Below, in pieces: positions 46,701-57,720 of a stretch of DNA of 64,000 nt. The notes beneath the pieces are model-generated. The model did not search any database and was not told where the DNA came from. It was given only the letters and a program-made list of their open reading frames with translations. The stretch is taken from positions 29,564,865-29,628,864 of the forward strand of contig OX235275.1 of assembly GCA_944472155.2 (NCBI GenBank), in the 5' to 3' direction. The number at the start of each line of letters is the position of its first letter. The first letter of the stretch is position 1. The position numbers were made by a program, and so were the translations under genes. The stretch is from Trichobilharzia szidati. Taxonomy: Eukaryota > Platyhelminthes > Trematoda > Strigeidida > Schistosomatidae.

Positions 46701-47345
46701 GTAAATGATGAAAACAATACAAATAATATGAAATTCAAAGTCTGGATAGTACTGTTGTATAAAGTAGGAACATCAGTGACTGTAAACAGGATTCCTAAAA
46801 CGGCTGAATTTAGAGAAGCATTCAAACCAACCAACTTTCCCAGAGATAAACTTTGTTGGCTTAATGACTCGATAGATCCAATAAAGAGAAATAATATAAT
46901 ATACCAAATACCATTTAGTGACTATGAGATCAATTACATAGTTTATAATAATGGATAGGGGACAACTTGATAATCGGAACACTGAAGTTTAGCTAAGCTA
47001 GAATGATTTACACTGCTAAGTGAGATAATCTAGAAGAAAAAAGCTCAGTCAATGCAACGCATTCACATGCATACAGTCACATATTAGAGTGTCACAGGAT
47101 TGAAGTATTAGGAAGTAATCTGATTAGGTGGAGAGAGAGAGAGAAGGGAGTTAACCACTGGATTTTTGTTTATCGCTTCAACACCACTCACATGTAATCG
47201 AAATGACGCAACGACAATACCCGATTTATGGAAAATTACAATGAGTAACGAGGGGAAGAGAGAAAGGATATGAAGTTGTGTGAATAAACTGCTATAATTA
47301 TGAGTATAATAAATTGTGTTCGAAACATCATCCAAATACTAATTT
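46701..47345 (+). mobile_element. PLE-1 fragment, degenerate
   Basis: ORF 46653-46958 gives KVGTSVTVNRIPKTAEF, AFKPTNFPRDKLCWLNDSID and NNIIYQIPFSDYEINYIV (lost GIY-YIG cysteines and glycines). Then STPLTCNRNDATTIPDLWK and a terminal motif GTTCGAAACATCATCC at 47314-47329. Confidence 0.7.
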
Positions 47346-47689
47346 TGTGTCACTGTTTGTTTTTTCCAAATAACAATATTTATGGGTCTCGAATGATATC
47401 AGTCGACATCAGGAGAATCAATGTTTAAATTACCTCATCTAGTTGGTTGTAGGCCTAGATGGCAATTATTGTGATGATAAATAGACACCCTGACATGTTA
47501 TTTATTCACATGATAATCTGGACATTGTCCGCTTGACAGCTAAATCTCATAATTCACCTGGTCCAGCATCGGCATAATAATTCAGAGGCTAATGATTCCC
47601 ACTCATATCGTGATCCATATTTTCATTTTATTATTAATCAGTCGAATTCACAGCAATAATAGTTATTTTAATTGAATACTGAGTGTGTA
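47346..47689. other. No feature recognised
   Basis: AT-rich; nothing identified. Confidence 0.3.
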
Positions 47690-48195
47690 AGGGACTAGTG
47701 TTATGCGTCTATTCCTTTGTATGGTGGCGGCAGACTGAATGCCAATCAATCAAGTTTTCAGTGTGGCCATCATGCTAAGTGACTCGCCATCACTGTCCAC
47801 TTTGAATTGCTGCTATTTGATGGTTGGAGGTAATCGGTAAGAAACCTAATCTAATCAAGTTTTCGTATCTGTCGACACTCGTCAAAAGGCGGATCTCACA
47901 TTTGAAGCCTCTGTCACTCAATGCCAGCCATCTAACATAGTAAGCATATTGCAGAATTGACTGACGGAATTCAGTCTGCACCAGACAAAGGATTAGACTC
48001 ACGACAGTACAAGATGTCAATCGGGAACCTGGATGGTTAAGTGATAACTTTCCTGAGGGCAATAAGAGATGACCCGGGTTCGAATCTCAAAAGGGATATG
48101 AGATCTTTCAAAGTTGGAGATATGTCTGACTGACGAGTGCCAACAAGCAGGGGATCTAGGTCCTAAGTTTTCTCCAACCATCTAATAGTAAGTTA
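47690..48195. mobile_element. SINE-gamma head-to-head dimer, degenerate
   Basis: The minus part (47905-47690) and the plus part (47925-48190) share the sequence of the 63-kb element: head GGATGGTTAAGTGATAAC, B box GGGTTCGAATCTC, hammerhead remnant CTGACGAGTGCC with a lost GAAA strand, and ends CCAACCATCTAATA. On plus the tail segment reads straight into a head. Confidence 0.65.
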
Positions 48196-48338
48196 TTCTC
48201 CTCTGTGCATTAGACAAGCATGTTTTGGCTCCACATATGCTTGATTGCTTAGCTCACTGGTGACATTACACTTTCCTGAGGTGAATGTTTATTCAACTGA
48301 TAAATGCGAAACGAGGCAAAACTAACATCCTTCATTTT

Positions 48339-48577
48339 CTGTTCCTTCACGTTCCCAGTGGAAAATAGGGCTTCAAGCTCGAGAGCTTCGGAGTTTCCGT
48401 AGCGGTGGTGTTTATTTGTATGGTTGAGGTGAGGTTGCTAGCCTAATGGCCAACCTACCCTACTTAACTGTCTTATTAGCAGCTTACCAAGATAAAGGCG
48501 TGTGTTAGCCGGGGATTGAGCCACCGAACTACATGTGCGGTTGTCTAGCATTCTACCACTAAATCACCGACGTACGA
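48339..48577 (-). mobile_element. SINE-delta, with 10-bp TSD
   Basis: Antisense 3' end GTTCCTTCACGTTCCCAGTG, inner block GAGGTTGCTAGCC, head near 48530-48575. CCTTCATTTT occurs at 48329-48338 and 48578-48587. Confidence 0.8.
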
Positions 48578-48652
48578 CCTTCATTTTTAAGATAACTATT
48601 ATGTTATTTCAGTATTTTCGTTTCGCCCGTCTCGAACAATCGTAAAGTGTAT

Positions 48653-49230
48653 ATTTTACGAGTTGACCACGGACTGATATCAGTTAGAGAACCATTGAAA
48701 ACCAGGGAGTACTAGACAGCTGCTGTTTCATCCTAGTTTGGGAATCATCGGAAGTACGCACCCACCACACGGGATTCGAACCCAGGACCTTCCGGTTACA
48801 AGGCAAGCTCGTATACCATTCAGCCACTGGGACCCGATTCAATGGCTCATGAATTTTAACTTCTACCAATTCGTGATTTTAGCGCGACCCCAACTATTGT
48901 CTTTGGTGGGACATCCATCCACACACGTGACTTCTAATTGGACCTCACTAGTCACGACTTCTCACTAGAACTGCAGGAAGCTCCAACCTGTAGCAAGTCA
49001 CTAGCGAGCCATTGAGTCGGGTCCCAGTGGCTGAATGTTATACGAGCTTGCCTTGTGACCGGAAGGTCCTGGGTTCGAATCCCAGTGGGTGCGTACTGCC
49101 GATGATTCCCAAACTAGGATGAAAGAGCAGCTGTCCAGTACTCCCTAATTTTCAATGGTTCTCTAACTGATATCAGTCCGTGGTCAACTCGTAAAACATA
49201 ACTAATCCTTACAAACCAAACTATAGAAGA
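48653..49230. mobile_element. SINE-beta head-to-head dimer with single TSD
   Basis: A minus arm (48653-48860), a central region of about 150 bp, and a plus arm (49010-49230). The plus arm has A box TGGCTGAATGT, B box GGTTCGAATCC, and GTACTG-CCGATGA ... GATGAAAGAGCAGCTGTC-CAGTAC. TAAAGTGTAT flanks the complete dimer at 48643-48652 and 49231-49240. ORFs on both strands here are SINE translations. Confidence 0.85.
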
Positions 49231-49920
49231 TAAAGTGTATGTGTTCTCTACTTCATTATTAATTTGACCCTTTCGTCGAAACACTATGTTGTAAAATCGA
49301 TCCCATCTATTCTAAATGGCCTCATTATATCAATCTTCGAATGTGAGTCAGACTAATATACATGCATAATTACTCATTCATTCGCGATAAGATTCAAATT
49401 TCATTTCCACTATAAAAGTTAAATAAAACTTCTGGGTTTTTGTAAAGTAAGTAAGTAAGTAAGTCCCCTGTTACTTTTTTCCCTTTTTAATAATACACAG
49501 ATGCCTTTTGTTTTTCTTGAATTTCCTACAGTTTGTGATCTAATTTGTTGTTTCATCTTCCCTGTTTTCCATCTGCTTTATTATCCTATCCATTAAGGGA
49601 ATAGAGAATTGAGTAGAAATTCACATTTTAAAAAAATAATTATCTACCTACCACCTAATTAAGTTAATTTAAACACCTGTTCATTTACAACATAATGTGA
49701 ACATAATGATTTGTTCAATTCAATATTCAATGTTTTGTTTATGTTGTTTGTACTAGCTAACAGACACAAACACACACACACATACACGTAAACACACGTG
49801 GGCAAATTAATTTATACACAGACACTGATCAAAATTGGTATCTTTCACATTCTTCCTTCTTATTCTATATTTCTCTGTCCTACTTTGATGATTTGATGAA
49901 AATATTTTATTTTATTTTAG
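49231..49920. other. No element; (GTAA)n and (AC)n tracts
   Basis: (GTAA)5 at 49446-49465, an (AC)n region at 49768-49800, then a T-rich tract leading into the exon at 49921. Confidence 0.5.
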
Positions 49921-49961
49921 GAACTGATTGACAGTTTCATCTCATTGTTGATGCAACAGTG
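49921..49961 (+). CDS. Putative host exon 5 (41 nt)
   Basis: The acceptor TATTTTATTTTATTTTAG and the donor GTG|GTAAGA bound 13 phase-0 codons, ELIDSFISLLMQQ, plus TG. Together with the G that opens the exon at 58916, TG makes a tryptophan codon. Helical, no known motif. Confidence 0.5.
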
Positions 49962-50339
49962 GTAAGAGGTTCAGTGTCAGCGAGAAGATGCGGGGGGCGG
50001 CGTAGGGAGGGGTGATTGAAGAAGATGATGGATCAAGTTAACAGAGTCAACTTATATTAGAGATCATTGGATCAACATCATCATGAATTACAATGACAAC
50101 TTATCGAAAACGAAAACAAACAAAAAAGTCGGATAACTGATACAGCTGGACAGTTTGATAAGTTATTATTCAACATTCTACCTTTCTTAGTGTCTCTGTT
50201 TATTAATTAGAACAAATAACAATTCATTGGCTCATTCAATTAGTAGAAATGAAAGAAATAAAGAATCAAGGTGAATCTCACACTTCAGAGAGGAATCCAG
50301 TAGCCATCATTGTTTCAGACGTTAAATGACTGATACTGT
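49962..50339. other. No feature recognised
   Basis: Begins with a G-rich patch (49989-50013); otherwise AT-rich. Confidence 0.3.
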
Positions 50340-50500
50340 TTGCACAAGAGGTGGCTCATGTGGCTTAAGGGGTCTCTTGGATAACAGTTTAGCGTTTGAA
50401 ACGATGGCTAGTGGGTTTGAGTAGCAATGAGAAGACAATCACGACTCACTCACTAAGGAATACAGATACAGCCAGATGACGAGTGTCAAATAAGGCGAAT
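50340..50500 (+). mobile_element. SINE-alpha copy, degenerate
   Basis: Starts TGCACAAGAGGTGGCTCATG like the copy at 5815. B box GGGTTTGAG. The hammerhead region CCAGATGACGAGTGTC repeats the ATGACGA core variant, and GAAA is now GAAT. Confidence 0.7.
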
Positions 50501-50734
50501 TTTCAAAACACTGTCTACTTATTCGGACTTCAGACTCACGATAACCAGCAAATGAACCAGAATAGTTTAAAAGTTGATATCAAAGAAAAGAACAAGAAGT
50601 TCAGTAAACTAATATCTTTTCGGAGATTTCATTTTCAAAAGTAAAATTGCCATTTAATTCTACGTATTAGCAATGATGGAGATTAAAGGTGAATATGGAT
50701 TAAAATGGGCGTAGAAACAAAATCTTAAGTCAAT

Positions 50735-52115
50735 GCAAGAACTGGCGCGGAATTATGCTCCTGTCCATCCCAAGCGAAATACTAAGCCGCAACATCCTGG
50801 AGAGAATCAAACAAGCCCTGGATGAAAAAGTTCCACCGGAACAGGCTGGATTCAAGAGAAACAAGTCATGCATTGATCAAATCGCCACATTACGGATCAT
50901 CATTGAACAAAGCTTGGAATGACAGTCACCTCTCTATCTCAACTTTATCAACTTTGAAAAGGCCTTCAACAGCGTTGAACGAGAGGTGATTTGGCAACTA
51001 CTTCGCTACTACTAATGGGTGCCACCGACAATTATACATCTCATCCAACAGTTGTACGACAATGCTGCATGCCAAGTAATCCACAATGGGAAACTTACGG
51101 AACCCTTCGAAGTGAGAACAGGAGTAAGACAAGCTGACTGCCTACTATCGCCAATGATTTTCCTGATTGCAGTAGATTGGATATTGCGACAAACAGCGGA
51201 CAATGAGGAAACAGGCATAAAATGGACTCACACAAAACACTTGGAGGATCAGGACTTCGCCGATGATATATGTCTGATTTCCCACAAACTGGAAGACATG
51301 CAAGCGAAAAGCAACAAGTTGGCAGAAGAAGCATCAAAGATAGGACTTCAGGTGAACATAGATAAAACAGAGGTGATGAAGATTCCTGGGCAACACCATC
51401 AACAGCAACAACAACAACAACAACAGACAACAATCAGCATAAGTGGGAGGAACCTGAAAGAAACAACCTCTTTTACCTACCTGGGAAGCATTGTTTCAAC
51501 CACAGGCAGAACTGACGAGGATATCAAAGCAATAATCGGAAAAGCAAGACAAGCTTTCACTACTCTCAAGTCTGTGTGGAGGTCAACACTCAGCACTCAG
51601 CATCAAAAATAAGATCCGGATTTTCAACTCCAATGTGAAGTCAGCGCTACTTAACCTACGGATCAGAGACTTGCACTGCGTGTCATAAAAAGCATCTCAA
51701 ACAAACTTCAGACCTTTATCAACAGTTGTCTTCGTTCAGTACTTTGCTCAAGATCAGATGGCTAGAAAATATCAGCAACAGATATCTCTGGCAATGAGCG
51801 AACCAACACAGCAGGAACCGATCGTGAAACAAATAGGCAGGAAAAAATGGAGATGGATTGGCCATACTCTGAGGAAACAAACCATCAAGTGACATCACTA
51901 GACAAGCCATTCCTCGAGTGGAACCCGAAAGGGAAGCGGCGGCGAGTTGGTAGTCAGTGCAAGGGTGGGGTGACTTGGAGGAGGTCATGTGAAGAGGAGA
52001 TGAAAACGTGTGGGCAGACTTGGAACCAGATAAAGACTGTAGCAGAGAACCGAACGCAATGGAGACGCATGGTTGAAGCCGTATGTTCCTCTAGTAATTA
52101 AAGGAAACAATAATA
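50735..52115 (+). mobile_element. RTE-clade LINE, best-preserved RT
   Basis: Starts LLSIPSEILSRNILERIKQA and is 5' truncated. RT motifs: QAGFKRNKSCIDQIATLRI, NFINFEKAFNSVER (the D of FEKAFDSVD is N), TGVRQADCLLSPMIF with an extra codon, and HLEDQDFADDICLISHK with FADD intact. ORF 51019-51612 also holds a run of nine glutamines from a (CAA)n tract, then TSFTYLGSIVSTTG. Later frames give KKWRWIGHTLRK. The (AATAAT) tail ends near 52115. A stop at YYxWVPP and later shifts inactivate it. Confidence 0.85.
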
Positions 52116-52254
52116 ATAATAGAAACGAAATAACACAGGATTAGAAAATAATTTCTCTCACAAATACATGTGTAAATTGGATAAGCATGGAGACAAATTG
52201 AAATAATAACTTTTTATAACTGAAATGAAAAAAGAAGTAAAACTAAGGAATCAA

Positions 52255-53400
52255 ACTGAACTAGATCCATTGAACACAGCTCCAGCTCTTCGATGCATAT
52301 GGCGAGGGATTCTGCGTTACAAAGAAGTCGGAAACACACTGCTTTTGGTAGATTTTTGTTTATTATGTAAGTGATTCTGAATTATGAGTCAGCTGAAATG
52401 CTGTAATAGGTGTCGACAAGGTGTTCAATTATGGTACGTCTTATCAAGCCAGTGCACCCTCAATGCATCCATACTGTGTAGTTTTCTCTGACACACTTTA
52501 TGAGGAGACGCACTGAATAACCTGTGGACCTGGCTCCGCCGGAGCAGATGAGCGGATGTATGCATATTGGAGTGGTCACATGTGGTAGTTTGTCCTTACA
52601 TTGCTTAGAAGCAGTGGTCGGCTGGAGAATATCACTCTCAGAGTTGTTGCAGGAAAGGTCCTTTTTAAAGAACTAGAGATTCTCCTCTTTAGAGTATCTG
52701 CTGCTAAGTCTTGCTTAAAGTCCAGATTCAAATATAGTGTCTTTTGGTACTGAAGTGCATTCTTCTCTTTTTGGCTTTGATTTCATGTTATTCTCCACAG
52801 AACATGCCAAGTAACCATTTTGAGACAGAATATTTTTGAGAAGTAAGAGCTCTTCTTCTAAGCAGTCACTGCCGCAAAATTCTTCTGATACGGTGGGCAA
52901 GTGAGATGATGACAGTTCTGTTTTGATTGCGAGGTATCCAACGTTAGGAATCTGTCAGTTAGGCATTCCATGATGGTTTTCGGTGGATAGGTCTTTTCAG
53001 GGTCTCATTACCTTTTCTTGTAAATTCTACGTTCACAAATGGAAATTTTGATCTATTTTCTAATTCCATTATGGATATAATTGAAGGGTGGAAATTATTA
53101 AACTCTTGTAAGATATAATTGAATTCAGAATCATCATTACAGACTATAAAAGTCTTGTCGATATACCGTTTGTACAGCAGCAATTTTCTGTTATTGATTT
53201 TAAGATGTGATTTTTCAAACAGGCCAAAAAACAGTCTACTAAAAGTGGGCCAAGAGAAGGCCCATGGCAATTCTATCTTCCTACCTGTACATATCATCAC
53301 TGAAGGCATATTTTACATTAAATATGCATCGTACTTTCCCACGACTTTACACCATATAACCCCACGTCTTCAGATCCATTTTGCATTTCTCACAATTCGA
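52255..53400 (-). mobile_element. PLE-3-like fragment: RT palm to C-terminus
   Basis: ORF 53309-52959: LPWAFSWPTFSRLFFGLFEK, LLYKRYIDKTFIVCND (YVDD-like motif reads YIDK), FPFVNVEFTRKG, IHRKPSWNA. ORF 52900-52715 is the linker (LSQNGYLACSVENN). Shifted frames then give EHLVDTYYSISADS and AESLAICIEELELCS from the nuclease C-terminus. Confidence 0.7.
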
Positions 53401-53694
53401 TAGTTACATAGTTCTAGGTACAACTATACTAGAGCTCCCTTCCTTGATGGATTAAGCCCAAAACGAGAGAAGGGCCGTTCCGTGTCTAGGTTAGTTCAAT
53501 CTAGTTGCCTAGCAATCAATACTGGTTGATGTGAGGGATGTTTAACTGTTGATATCATTCAATCAGTGGTATATACGACCTTATATTTTTCCTTTTATTT
53601 CAAAAAAAAGATAGTGTCAGCACTGTTGTGGAGTATAAATCCATAACAAAATTTTTCTTCTGAGTGACAGTTTACGTGAATTCGCCTGATATCA

Positions 53695-53965
53695 AGATTG
53701 ATCACCGATTGACAGAAGCTACAGAACCAGTGAAAACTAGGGCGTAGTGGACAGCTGGTTCGTTCTACTTTGGGATCGATAACGACTCATCCCACTGTGG
53801 ATCTCCAGTTTAAGCCTTTCAGGTTACGAGGTGGAATTATTGACCATTCAGTCATTGGGAAGGGAGCGGAGGATGGAGTCCAGTGGTCTATGAATTTTTG
53901 CTTCTGTTAATTCATCAGTCAGTGTCATGGTTAGTATTTGTCCTGGTGGTAGTGTAATTAACCTT
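53695..53965 (-). mobile_element. SINE-beta copy, minus, decayed
   Basis: Antisense: GTGGACAGCTGGTTCGTTC, TTGGGATCGATAACGACTC, degenerate B box, CATTCAGTCATTGGGA, inner region GTTAGTATTTGTCCTGG. Confidence 0.5.
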
Positions 53966-54104
53966 ACCTCAAGATTTTCAGCTAATTGTTATTTTCACTT
54001 GCTGAAATCAACTCATTGTCTTCTAATTAACTTTAGTGTTTGAAGAAATGAAGATCTTTGGCCCACGAGATTCATTATTCCAAGGACAGAATATTCGGGT
54101 GTTG

Positions 54105-54276
54105 GTTTACAGGGAGTTAATTGGTTTCAGGATTTCATCGTGAGCTGACATCGGTTAGAGAACCATCGGAAAAACCTGGAAAAGTCACAAACTAGGACGA
54201 AACAGCTGTTCAGTACTCCCAGATGGTTTCCAATGGTTCTCTAGCCGAAATCAGCTCATGATGAAATCCTGAAAAA
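54105..54276. mobile_element. SINE-beta tail-to-tail hairpin
   Basis: Arms CAGGATTTCATCGTGAGCTG ... GAGAACCATCGG (54127-54171) and CCAATGGTTCTCTAGCC ... CATGATGAAATCCTG (54226-54272) are inverted. The loop keeps one GACGAAACAGCTG strand. Both tRNA-like heads are gone. Confidence 0.7.
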
Positions 54277-54544
54277 AAAAGATTAATATTTCCCAATGAA
54301 TGATACAGACAAAAAGTTATTGTTTCCGTTTCTTTTAATGATAATTGGTGTAGCGTCCAAACCCAACTTTTTGTGGTCTAAACTCAGGTAATCAATCTCT
54401 CCGTCATACTGTGTACCTATTCGAAACTCCTTTGAGACGTTACACAGTCACAAAATGCCCTAAAGACAACAAAAGGACGATCGTTTGTGACTGGGATCCA
54501 ATCAACAATATTTAACATCAAAAACTCAATGCTACGTCAACAGT

Positions 54545-54915
54545 TACATTAATAATAGTACGTTTATTCCTGTCTGTGTGGGAACACACCAGTTTTACAG
54601 GCATGGATAAGTATTATTGAATTTGTGTTAATTTAGTTTATGATGAATTTACATAGTTGCTATTCTTTTTGACTTTAGTTTGTGGGAATAACCTGCTAAC
54701 TAGTTATTCAATGGAGCACATTAAGAAATATAGGAATATTGTATTCACGTTAACAAAAAATCCCAATTCTATGTTGGATGGATCACAAATGCCTGGGAAA
54801 AAATAAATCTTGAAGTCACTTCTCCCGTATAACTTTGCTGTGTACGTCTTCGAATCTTATTCTTCATTTATGATTCGATGGTGTATTAATTTTAAATGAG
54901 TAGTGTAGCTGTATC
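54545..54915 (-). mobile_element. CR1-2 3' UTR fragment
   Basis: Matches 28937-29290: TACAGGCATGGATAAGTATT, TTATTCAATGGAGCACAT, GTTGGATGGAT, GGGAAAAAATAAA. No coding part remains. Confidence 0.7.
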
Positions 54916-55239
54916 ATTTTCTCAGCAGTGTCATCGAGGGGAAACATCAGAAGTGAATCATACTCTTCAGATGAAAATCGGCCATTACCAAGCAGATTTG
55001 TTTTACTGCACCAACGTCAGCCATTACTGCTATTTATAGCTGCATAGTGTTCTGTATGCACAGGTTGATTAAAGTCTAGAAAACTATTTGTAAACCAGTT
55101 GCATCTTCATTTAAAATCATGGATACTGCTCGTATAGGATTTTATTCAGCGTCCTGATATGGTGACACGGATGTTTTAAGGATGTTGAGTTATTACGCGT
55201 CAATAACCTGAAAGATGAGGTGGTGTATAAAAGTAAGTG

Positions 55240-55529
55240 TGTAACAACAGAAGACAAGGGTCAGGCAACAGATCGTTTATTAAGGAAAATCAGCACATAT
55301 TTATAGATTTTAATGTACATTATTGTAGATTATTGTTAGTAGAAGATGCAGTCTTTTGATTGGTTGTTTCTCACAGAAAGTTAAACTTGCATCTCTTTGT
55401 GGCTGTGTCAGATCCTCCATATGCTAACTGTATCCGCCTACGCAAAGCCTTTGTTCTCATCATTTTCTCACCACCAATATTGGGGACATAAACATTGACG
55501 CCAATTACTGTCTACCAACTCTCACCACA
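55240..55529 (-). mobile_element. Solo LTR-A, minus
   Basis: Antisense of LTR-A with terminal TGT/ACA. A perfect 4-bp TSD AGTG lies at 55236-55239 and 55530-55533. Confidence 0.75.
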
Positions 55530-56019
55530 AGTGGATTCAAGTCCTGTTTAACTTCAGTCTTACTCTAGGTCTGTACAACTTCCACTAAAAGGCAAATAGA
55601 AGAGGAGGGGCAAACAGTTATACAGTCCAATTCAAGACAAAGACAAATAGTAAAGATCATATCAGCAAATGATATGTAAATGTCAGTCCAATAATATACA
55701 GCCGAGAAGGAAAGGGTAATAATAATAATCTCAAAGTTAGCGTTGAAATTGATGTTTTCTACAGCCTGTTAGCATGTAAAGTAAAGTTTTGAAATGACAA
55801 ATATCAGAAACTGTTTTTTTATTCTGTAAATAACTTCATTTTTCAAAATATTCATGAGAATCAGGAGTATGAAAAACTTTCTATCTAACAACAAAATATT
55901 TAAGGCAATCTATTGAGTGGTAAATGATTTGTAGCTCAGTTAGTTATCGTTGTCGTTGTTGTTGTTGTTGTGCTTTCTCAGCTGTGTAGTTTAACGGAGA
56001 TGCTTTATTACATGAGATC
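55530..56019. other. No feature recognised
   Basis: AT-rich, with a (GTT)n tract at 55949-55970. Confidence 0.3.
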
Positions 56020-56165
56020 ATTAGAGGCAATCAGCAGTCTAGAGCCTAATGCATCTTGACACTCGTCAGCAAAACGTATCCACAACCTTGAAGGTAATCA
56101 TGCCCTGCCACCCCCACCCTCTGAAATTCAAACTTGCATCATCCAGCGCTGCGGTAACTGAAAAG
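56020..56165 (-). mobile_element. SINE-gamma fragment
   Basis: Antisense of the SINE-gamma arm: GAGGCAATCAGCAG, GACACTCGTCAGCAAAACG (core CTGACGA in sense), ATCCAGCGCTGCGGTAA. The GAAA strand is lost. Confidence 0.65.
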
Positions 56166-56489
56166 TTTTCATTTCTCTTCTGAACGACATTTTAGACGCT
56201 AACTTCAGCGTAGAGTCTTTACATCAATCAGCAAAAGGAAGGTGATCACTGAAGCCTTCTGTCTGTGTTAAATCAGCCTAAAATAGACTCAGTGAGAATG
56301 ACAGTGATATGTGGAGAGATATACAATAAATTGTGATTTATTAGTGATATATTGGTCAAGGTCAATCCAATCTAGCAAAGGAACTAAATAGCATTGGTCT
56401 GCATAAAATAATGCCCACTATATATTTTATTGATCATGATTCTGGTCTAATTGATGTTTCCTTGGTGATTCTTTCAGTCATACATTTTT

Positions 56490-57720
56490 GTAACAACACA
56501 TTTAAGCGAACAATATTGTTTTCAATTAGATCTCATCAGGCTTAACACTAATATATATAAGTTTACAAATAAAAACCAATCATGGTGTTTTGTCTATAGG
56601 ATAATACGATGGTGAATATAAATTGTGCAATTAGTCATAATAGTAATAATAATAATAATAATAATAAAAATGGTCTTATCAATAATAAGGATGAAAAAGT
56701 GAGGCAATCTGTGATAACACGAATAATGAAAAACAGCATCATTAAACAAACAACTGTTCAGGTGGAAGTAGTCGATAAAGGCTAGTAAAAACAAATGAAC
56801 CGATTAAGTAATGTTAGATTGTAAGGGAAGGAAATGAAACACGTTTATAATGAAGATAAGATTAAGGGATGATGAGAAAGGGGTTGAAAATATAAACAAA
56901 GGGTGGTGTAGAAGTGATTAGTTGGTTATGTCTTAATAGGCCAAGGGAGGGATAATGGCTGTACGAACTTTTTTTGAATACATAGTTTCGGTTTAATAGT
57001 TCGAATACCTATCGTCTCAGCTGTGTGCAATAAACGAATACGAAGTCTATTGGAAAGATTCGGTGGGATAAGATGAATTACTTTGAAGGCTTTCGTTTTC
57101 TCGATTACATGACCATTATCAATTAAGTGTGACAAAATTGAGCTACGAATTGTTTTTGTCTGTCCTTTACCAAACCACGATGGGAGATGTTCACTTACAC
57201 GTTGGCTAGGCTGTCTAGTAGTACGCCCAATATAACTGTCACCGCAGGTGCAGTTGATTTGATAAATGCACGTAGATGTGGCAAAACTATCAAGCTTATC
57301 CTTCGTTTGCGTCCCAATCATTCATCGGCTAGAGAATGACAAACATAGGTGTGCTGCATAAAAAGTTCTTCGTATACTCCTTGAAAGTCTTTGGAATAGA
57401 ATCTCACTTGATAAGTCACCATTAAATTCTAACTTAATAAATAGAGGTTTCTTAGGTACAGTCAGAGTTTCCGGTTTTTTTTTCCGATATTTTCATATGT
57501 TTCTTTATGAAACTACTCGGATAGCCCATGTCCATCAAGGAATCGTGAATATATTCAAATTCCTTTTGTAAGAGGTCATCGGTACATATATTTCTTGCTC
57601 TGCTCGCAAGTTTTAAGTTTTGGTATATTTTTGGTGAAATATACCTTTCACCTTGCAAATCTTTCAATAAGTTTGTAATAGTCTGATCTTTCATTATTTT
57701 CGGCTTCTGAAACTTGATAG
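56490..57720 (-). mobile_element. PLE-3 with GIY-YIG, RT deleted
   Basis: ORF 57694-57452 (linker: ICTDDLLQKEFEYIHDSL, MGYPSSFIKKHM) and ORF 57321-56926 (nuclease: CIYQINCTCGDSYIGRTTR, RVSEHLPSWFGKG, AFKVIHLIPPNLSNRL, HTAETIGIRTIKPKLCIQK, LSLPW). This is the best GIY-YIG in the window. Upstream, FQKPKIMKDQ derives from the N-terminal region, so the RT has been deleted. The 3' UTR has (TAA)n at 56640-56665 and a hammerhead (56502-56545). Confidence 0.8.
56502..56545 (-). ncRNA. Hammerhead ribozyme candidate of PLE-3
   Basis: Sense on minus: stem I TTAAGC/GCTTAA (6 bp). Core CTGATGA is perfect (56533-56539). Stem II is short, GAT/ATT around CTA (3 bp with a G-T wobble). GAAA is followed by stem III AACA/TGTT with an ATAT loop and cleavage triplet TTC at 56510-56508. 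All invariant core bases are present; the weak point is stem II. Confidence 0.6.

Noticed and set aside
49444..49465. (GTAA)n tract as donor splice sites
   Set aside because: Simple repeat; no open exon ends there.
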